The notes under the pieces are model-generated. The model saw only the letters and a program-made list of their open reading frames with translations, made no database searches and was not told the DNA's origin. Shown piece after piece: positions 60,037-64,000 of a stretch of 64,000 bases of DNA; the stretch's first letter is position 1; each line of letters starts with the position of its first letter. Source of the DNA: JBDTSW01 sp963799815 (GTDB taxonomy: Bacteria; Actinomycetota; Thermoleophilia; Solirubrobacterales; 70-9); contig CAWCYG010000001.1 of the NCBI GenBank assembly GCA_963799815.1, positions 124,001-188,000 on the forward strand, given 5' to 3'. The position numbers and the translations under genes are program-made.

Positions 60037-60513
60037 TTAGGCGCCGCAGAGGGGCCACGGGCTCGAGCCGGCCTGCGAGTAGAGCATTGCGGCTCGCATG
60101 TCCTGCTCGTCCTCGGGCGCGGCGGCCGGGTCTCCACTGCCTCCCATCGACGCCCAGGTGCCCGAGTCGAACTGGTACTTGCCTCGATACGTCCCGTCCG
60201 ACGAGACCGCCGCGGGGTCACCGCCCGATTCACAGCTTGCGATGGCGTCGAGGGTGGACTGGGAGACCCCGAAGCTCTCTGGCGCCGCGAACTCCGGACG
60301 CCGTGCCTCGCGCCGCTGCGCACGACGCTCCACGCGCTCTTGGTGGAGGTCGATCGAGCGCTCGAGTCGCTCGGTCGGGCGCTTGAGAAGTCCGAGCTGG
60401 AAGCTCCGGGCGCGGTCGTTCTCACCGCCGGGCGCGGCGAGCGCCGAGGACGTGCAGGCACCGGCCAGGGTGACGATCGCGACGGCCGTTGTCAGCTTGG
60501 TTCGGGTGAGCAT
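60037..60513 (-). CDS. Resuscitation-promoting-factor-like secreted protein
   Basis: A 158-residue secreted protein with a signal peptide (about 1-26, LTTAVAIVTLAGACTSSALA), a basic helical linker (about 35-75) and a C-terminal Rpf/lysozyme-like domain: LDAIASCESGGDPAAVSSDG holds the catalytic Glu, followed by YRGKYQFDSGTWASMGGSG. Rpf proteins cleave peptidoglycan and wake dormant cells. ATG 60513 is taken; a TTG at 60525 is an alternative. A CRP-type site lies about 90 bp upstream. Confidence 0.82.
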   Translation of the reverse strand: MLTRTKLTTAVAIVTLAGACTSSALAAPGGENDRARSFQLGLLKRPTERLERSIDLHQERVERRAQRREARRPEFAAPESFGVSQSTLDAIASCESGGDPAAVSSDGTYRGKYQFDSGTWASMGGSGDPAAAPEDEQDMRAAMLYSQAGSSPWPLCGA

Positions 60514-60604
60514 GGCTGTGATCAACCTTCCATTTGACGGCGGCCCAAGCGCAGGGGCGTGAACCGAGAGCAGCGCAGGAGGGTGGCGGGATCGGAGCGT
60601 TTAT

Positions 60605-60622
60605 GTGTGACAGTGGTCACAC
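60605..60622. promoter_or_regulatory. CRP/FNR-type operator between the rpf-like and lipoate-ligase-like genes
   Basis: TGTGACAGTGGTCACA at 60606-60621, a perfect TGTGA-N6-TCACA palindrome extended by one base on each side. It lies in the 227-bp divergent gap, so it could control either gene. In Mycobacterium tuberculosis the CRP homologue Rv3676 controls rpfA through this kind of site. Confidence 0.75.
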
Positions 60623-60740
60623 TCGCAACAATTCGCTCACACGCCAGGCGTGCCACGCATCCGTCGACGGGATCCGTGCCGTATGCGCGCTTTTCTCGTC
60701 CACGGATGGCCGGCGGGACTGCGTCGGCAATGATTGGCTC

Positions 60741-61511
60741 GTGACGAGATCCCGCGTCAACCTGCTTCGCGAGTCGTTTCCCGGCCGGCCGGCGTTCGGC
60801 ACGGCCGTCTCCGATGCGATCCTGCAACGCGTCGCCGCCGGCGAGCTCTCACCGACCGCTCGCCTCCACCGCCCGGGCGCGGAGCTCGCGCTCTCAAAGC
60901 AGGACGCCGTCTCGCCCGGATTCGAGGCGGCGGTGGCGGCGGGTCACGCCGCTGGTTTTGCCCCGATCCTGCGCCTGGCCGGCGGTCGAGCGGCCGCCTT
61001 TCACGAGGGCACGCTCGCGCTCTCGCACGCCAGCCCTGCGAAGACACCCGCCCGCACCACGCATGAGCGCTTCGAGCGAGCAGCAGCGCAGCTCACCTCG
61101 GCTCTGCGAGCCCTGGGCGTCGACGCCCGCGCCGGCGAGGTCCCCCGCGAGTACTGCCCTGGCGCCTGGAGCGTCAACGCCCGCGGGGTCACAAAGCTCG
61201 CCGGGATTGGACAGCGCCTGATAGCCGGCGGAGCCCACGTCGGTGCCGTCATCGTCGTTTCAGACTCCGAGCGGCTGCGTGACCTGCTCGCGACCGTTTA
61301 CGGGGCGCTTGAGCTGGACCTGGACCCCGACACCGTGGGCAGCGTCGAGGACGAGATCGGGCCCATCGCCCTCGAGGACGTGGAGGAAGCGATCCTCGGG
61401 GCCATGAGCGAGGAGTTCGACCTCATCCCAACCGAGCTCGACGCGGACACGCTAAGCCGGGCGGCCGCTCTCGAGGACGCTCACCTGGCAGGATCCAAAG
61501 TGTCATCGTGA
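60741..61511 (+). CDS. Lipoate-protein ligase A-like protein
   Basis: A 256-residue protein with the BPL/LplA/LipB catalytic fold: LRLAGGRAAAFHEGTLALS resembles the substrate-binding strand, YCPGAWSVNARGVTKLAGIGQR contains the Lys-Gly segment that contacts lipoyl-AMP, and GAVIVVSD the next strand. It would attach lipoate or another acyl group to a carrier domain. GTG 60741 is chosen, six bases after AATGAT. It overlaps the next gene by 4 bp. Confidence 0.78.
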   Translation: MTRSRVNLLRESFPGRPAFGTAVSDAILQRVAAGELSPTARLHRPGAELALSKQDAVSPGFEAAVAAGHAAGFAPILRLAGGRAAAFHEGTLALSHASPAKTPARTTHERFERAAAQLTSALRALGVDARAGEVPREYCPGAWSVNARGVTKLAGIGQRLIAGGAHVGAVIVVSDSERLRDLLATVYGALELDLDPDTVGSVEDEIGPIALEDVEEAILGAMSEEFDLIPTELDADTLSRAAALEDAHLAGSKVSS

Positions 61512-62104
61512 AGCTGCTCGCCTTCAGCGATCTCCACTGCGACGCCGAGGCCGCACGGCGCCTAGTCGAGGCGAGTGCCGATGCCGATGCCGTGATCGCG
61601 GCCGGAGACTTCGCCTCGGTGCACTCGGGGCTGCACGAGACCGTTTCGATTCTGCATGCGATCGAGCGACCGACCGTCCTCGTGCCCGGCAACAACGAGA
61701 CCGAGGAGGCGCTGCGGTCGGCCTGCGAGGGCTGGTCCGCGGCAACCGTCCTGCACGGAGAGGGCACGGAGATCGACGGTGTCGAATTCTGGGGCCTCGG
61801 AGCCGGCGTCCCCATCACCCCGTGGGACTGGAGCTTCGACTTGGACGAAGAAGAGGCCAACGGAATGCTCTCCGAGGCGCCCGAAGGCTGCGTGCTCGTG
61901 GTCCACTCGCCGCCCCACGGCCACGTCGACACGGACAGCTCGGGCCAGCACCTCGGCAGCGAGGCGATCCTGCGCGTGGTCGAGGCAAAGCGCCCTCGCC
62001 TCACGGTCTGCGGACACATCCACGACAGCTGGGGCCAGCGCTCGGAGATCGCCGGCTCTCCGGTCGCGAACCTCGGACCCGAGGGCGCGACCTTCGACGT
62101 CTAG
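61508..62104 (+). CDS. Calcineurin-like metallophosphoesterase
   Basis: A 198-residue phosphoesterase with the metal motifs FSDLHCD (D-x-H), AAGDFAS (GD), PGNNE (GNNE), LVVHSPPHG and CGHIHDSWGQR (GHxH). It hydrolyses a phosphoester or nucleotide; substrate unknown. GTG start overlaps the preceding stop. Confidence 0.9.
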   Translation: MKLLAFSDLHCDAEAARRLVEASADADAVIAAGDFASVHSGLHETVSILHAIERPTVLVPGNNETEEALRSACEGWSAATVLHGEGTEIDGVEFWGLGAGVPITPWDWSFDLDEEEANGMLSEAPEGCVLVVHSPPHGHVDTDSSGQHLGSEAILRVVEAKRPRLTVCGHIHDSWGQRSEIAGSPVANLGPEGATFDV

Positions 62105-62889
62105 CGGCCGGCCTGCAAGTCCGCCAGCGCCGCCTGGGCTTCGTCGAGATCAGAGTCGCTCAGGGCCTTCTCGCCCTCCGCCTCGCCTAGCTTCTCCTCG
62201 GCGGTGGCGAGGCTCGCCTGCGCCCGTTCGAGTCCCTTCTGCGCCTGCGTGAGGCGCTTTGCCGCCGCTGTCGCGGCTCGCTCAGCCCGGCGCTCGCGCG
62301 CCTCGGCATCGCGGACCTTCTTCGCGCTTGGCTTGCCTTTCGTCTCTCGCTTCGGCTTTGAGCGGGGGGCTACCGCCCTCGCTGCGCCCCCGAACCCCAC
62401 CGGCTTTCGATCCGCGGTGACCCGGGCGTCCTCAAAGTCGGCCCGCAGCTCCTCATCGCCCGCGATGGCGCGCAGGGTGTCGCGCACCCGGTCGAGCATC
62501 GTCGAATTCAGCGATGGGCCATCGCCGGTCGCCTCGGCGACCGCCGCCAGCATCTCCTCGACCGCCTCTCCCTCGGCGCCCATGGCCTCTTTGAGCTGCT
62601 CACGGCCGCCTCCTCCCATGGCTTTCTCCTGTGCCCGAGCGAGGCCCTCCCCGGCTTTGACCAGGCGCTTCGCCGCCGCGGGATCCGAGCGCGCGGCCTG
62701 ATTGATCGCCCACGCGGGAAGGCTCGGCTTGCGCAGGGCCTTCACCCGCTTGGCCTCCTCGGTCTCCCCGTCCGCTTTCAGGCGCTTGGCGAGCTCGTCA
62801 CGCTCGCGGGTGAAGTCGCCAAGATCCGCCTCGTACAGAGCGTCGAGGCCGCTCGCCGACTCCCCCTTCCTCTTGCGCTTTGCCGCCAC
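62101..62889 (-). CDS. Coiled-coil protein of unknown function
   Basis: A 262-residue, very Lys/Arg/Ala/Glu-rich protein. The N-terminal part (LYEADLGDFTRERDELAKRL, then SLPAWAINQAAR) is helical, a basic linker lies at about 160-185, and the C-terminal 75 residues are a heptad-like coiled coil (AAKRLTQAQKGLERAQASLA). No catalytic motif. It may be a nucleoid- or RNA-associated protein. It overlaps the convergent phosphoesterase gene by 4 bp. Confidence 0.8.
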   Translation of the reverse strand: MAAKRKRKGESASGLDALYEADLGDFTRERDELAKRLKADGETEEAKRVKALRKPSLPAWAINQAARSDPAAAKRLVKAGEGLARAQEKAMGGGGREQLKEAMGAEGEAVEEMLAAVAEATGDGPSLNSTMLDRVRDTLRAIAGDEELRADFEDARVTADRKPVGFGGAARAVAPRSKPKRETKGKPSAKKVRDAEARERRAERAATAAAKRLTQAQKGLERAQASLATAEEKLGEAEGEKALSDSDLDEAQAALADLQAGR

Positions 62890-62900
62890 CGACCGGGAGG

Positions 62901-63503
62901 CTAGTTCGTACGCTTCGCGCGGTACTTGCGGGTCTTGGCCCTGTTACCGCAGACCTCCATCGAGCACCAGTGGCGCGAGTGATTGCGCGAGCGGTCGTAG
63001 AAGGCCCACAGGCACTGATCGGATGTGCAGACCTTGAGCCGCTCCCACTCCCCGGTCTCCTGTGCTGAAGCGGCCGCGGTCAGGATCGCGGCGATCAGCG
63101 CGTTGACGCCGTCGCATGCGGGGGTGGTGGCGAAGACCCCGGCATCGTCGACCCGGATCTCGACCGGCGAGGCGGTGGCCGCCGTCCGCAGAGCCTCGAG
63201 GGCACCGGGCTCGAGCGGTGCTCCTGCGTTGGCGAGGAGCAGTGATCGCAGGCCCTCGCGGAAGGCGATCGCCCGCTCGAGCTCGCCGGGGGTCGGGTCT
63301 TGCGAGATCGGGATCTGCCGTCCCCGGATCCAGGCCCCGAGTGCGGCGGGATCGGTCAGCTCATCACGATCCGGATCGAGTTCCCGCGTGTTCACGAAGC
63401 TCCGAACCAGCTCCAGATCGCCCGGCGCGGGCTCGCCCTCGGTGCTCGGGGGGTCGCGTCCCTCGAGCCTTGGGTCGATTTCGAATGTTTGTGTTTCAGA
63501 CAC
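62901..63503 (-). CDS. CGNR zinc-finger / ABATE-domain regulator
   Basis: A 200-residue protein with an N-terminal ABATE domain (about 30-150; LVRSFVNTRELDPDRDEL) and a C-terminal CGNR zinc finger: CTSDQCLWAFYDRSRNHSRH and WCSMEVCGNRAKTRKYR, with four Cys and the DNA-binding CGNR loop. It is a probable transcription factor. GTG 63503 lies eight bases after TACACT. It is divergent from the small gene at 63576 with a palindrome between. Confidence 0.9.
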   Translation of the reverse strand: MSETQTFEIDPRLEGRDPPSTEGEPAPGDLELVRSFVNTRELDPDRDELTDPAALGAWIRGRQIPISQDPTPGELERAIAFREGLRSLLLANAGAPLEPGALEALRTAATASPVEIRVDDAGVFATTPACDGVNALIAAILTAAASAQETGEWERLKVCTSDQCLWAFYDRSRNHSRHWCSMEVCGNRAKTRKYRAKRTN

Positions 63504-63511
63504 CGCCAAAT

Positions 63512-63535
63512 AGTGTATAGTGGTGTTGCAACACC
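63512..63535. promoter_or_regulatory. Divergent promoter with 14-bp palindrome
   Basis: Minus-strand -10 TACACT (63517-63512) serves the CGNR gene. Plus-strand -10 TATAGT (63516-63521) overlaps it, and GGTGTTGCAACACC (63522-63535), a perfect palindrome, follows directly, over the plus-strand transcription start. This is a natural operator for CGNR autoregulation and control of the small gene at 63576. Confidence 0.65.
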
Positions 63536-63575
63536 GTCAAGTGACGTTAGCCAGTTACAAGAAGGAGGACGCAAA

Positions 63576-63707
63576 ATGCAGCTCCATCCCGCACTCATCA
63601 GCACGCTGATCTCAGAGCGCGAGCGCCAACTGCTCGAACGCGCAGAGCGCCGCAGGGCCATCAACCCTCGCGAGCGCACCGTCCGCAGCGCCCCGTGGCC
63701 TCCGTGA
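63576..63707 (+). CDS. Small basic protein of unknown function
   Basis: A 43-residue protein, MQLHPALISTLISERERQLL followed by a basic Arg-rich helix and a PWPP end. The ATG has an AAGGAGG site five to seven bases upstream and a TATAGT promoter, so it is very likely expressed despite its size. The leader of about 50 nt contains the palindrome. Its place opposite the CGNR regulator suggests control by it. Confidence 0.65.
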   Translation: MQLHPALISTLISERERQLLERAERRRAINPRERTVRSAPWPP

Positions 63708-63713
63708 GCGAAC

Positions 63714-64000
63714 TCAGCTCTCGAGATCAGCCAGGACAGCGCGCGCCGCGCCCCGCCCATTGAGCGCGATCACCGATCCGCCCGGGTGGGTCGCGGCGCC
63801 GCACATGTAGAGCCCGTCCACGGGCGTGCGCCACTCGAGGCGGCGATCCCACATCTGGTGGGGAAGCGCCTCGCCTTGGAAGATGTGTCCGCCTGAGAGG
63901 CCGATCCGCTCCTCGATGTCGGGCGGCCCCAGCACCTCAAGTCGCTCGATGCAATCCCCTATGTCCGGGGCGTAGGCGGCAATGCCGTCGAGCATCTTCC
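63714..64000 (-). CDS. NAD(P)/FAD-dependent oxidoreductase, C-terminal part (cut by window edge)
   Basis: The last 95 codons of a protein resembling the end of the FAD oxidoreductase at 7199: LGPPDIEERIGLSGGHIFQG and GLYMCGAATHPGGSVIALNG correspond to the same positions there. It ends at 63714, six bases after the convergent small gene. The N-terminal FAD fold lies outside the window. Confidence 0.85.
   Translation of the reverse strand, partial: KMLDGIAAYAPDIGDCIERLEVLGPPDIEERIGLSGGHIFQGEALPHQMWDRRLEWRTPVDGLYMCGAATHPGGSVIALNGRGAARAVLADLES

Noticed and set aside
60526..60740. c-di-AMP (ydaO-type) riboswitch upstream of the rpf-like gene, as known in some actinobacteria
   Set aside because: The leader is short and I see none of the conserved core; only the CRP-type palindrome stands out.
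1..64000. tRNA, rRNA, CRISPR array, insertion sequence or prophage
   Set aside because: No cloverleaf, spaced direct repeats, transposase or integrase motifs were found while reading both strands; a covariance-model search would be decisive for small RNAs.

Overview
The window reads as a chromosomal segment of a high-GC Gram-positive bacterium, most likely an actinobacterium of the Thermoleophilia/Solirubrobacterales type. The signs are very high G+C, frequent GTG and TTG starts, several TANNNT-N6-8-start (leaderless) promoters, GTTCAC-type PHO boxes, a SpoIIE/STAS/HATPase partner-switching set, a resuscitation-promoting-factor-like protein and a CGNR regulator. The taxonomic call is inference. 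I see no rRNA, tRNA, IS element, prophage or CRISPR array. Coding density is very high, with many 4-bp ATGA/GTGA overlaps.

Layout. 1-3129 (minus): a Rieske oxygenase, a TetR regulator, a Tat lipoprotein of the PotD type and the first codons of an ABC permease. 3187-9822 (plus): a small unknown protein, an acyl-CoA dehydrogenase, an NDP-forming acyl-CoA ligase, a large FAD oxidoreductase and a thioesterase. The divergent promoter at 3130-3186 and the FAD-oxidoreductase promoter share an identical 16-bp palindromic operator. 9837-24628: a polyamine island, with a minus-strand operon (class III aminotransferase, PucR regulator, saccharopine-dehydrogenase-like enzyme, alanine dehydrogenase, succinate-semialdehyde dehydrogenase, aminoaldehyde dehydrogenase, frameshifted spermidine-dehydrogenase-like enzyme) divergent from potA-potD-potB-potC. 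24704-31878: stress signalling (two STAS proteins, a HATPase anti-sigma kinase and a GAF/PAS SpoIIE phosphatase) with topoisomerase IB, a SnoaL-like protein and a DUF72 protein. The first STAS gene has a GTTT-N16-GGGTAT promoter typical of SigB/SigF sigma factors.

31970-40722: two aldehyde dehydrogenases with an esterase, DNA polymerase IV, a zinc alcohol dehydrogenase with an SDR, and a D-amino-acid-oxidase-family enzyme. 40809-52445 (minus): a phosphate/polyphosphate block with ppk1, an M1 peptidase, two CHAD proteins, ppx, phoU, pstB, pstA, pstC, pstS and an OmpR/PhoB-type regulator. PHO boxes lie before ppk1, before pstS and behind the regulator start. 52700-64000: a mixed region with uppP, a K+/H+ antiporter, two enoyl-CoA hydratases, a VOC protein, an HD hydrolase, a SpoIIM-like gene broken by an in-frame stop, the Rpf-like gene with a perfect CRP-type site upstream, a lipoate-ligase-like protein, a phosphoesterase, a coiled-coil protein, the CGNR regulator divergent from a 43-residue protein across a 14-bp palindrome, and the 3' end of a second FAD oxidoreductase.

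How the genes fit together (inference). Spermidine and putrescine enter through PotADBC. The SpdH-like enzyme and the aminotransferase would give 4-aminobutanal, the dehydrogenases would take it through GABA and succinate semialdehyde to succinate, and alanine dehydrogenase would recycle the alanine formed by a pyruvate-dependent aminotransferase. The Pst/PhoU/PPK/PPX/CHAD block couples phosphate uptake to polyphosphate storage.
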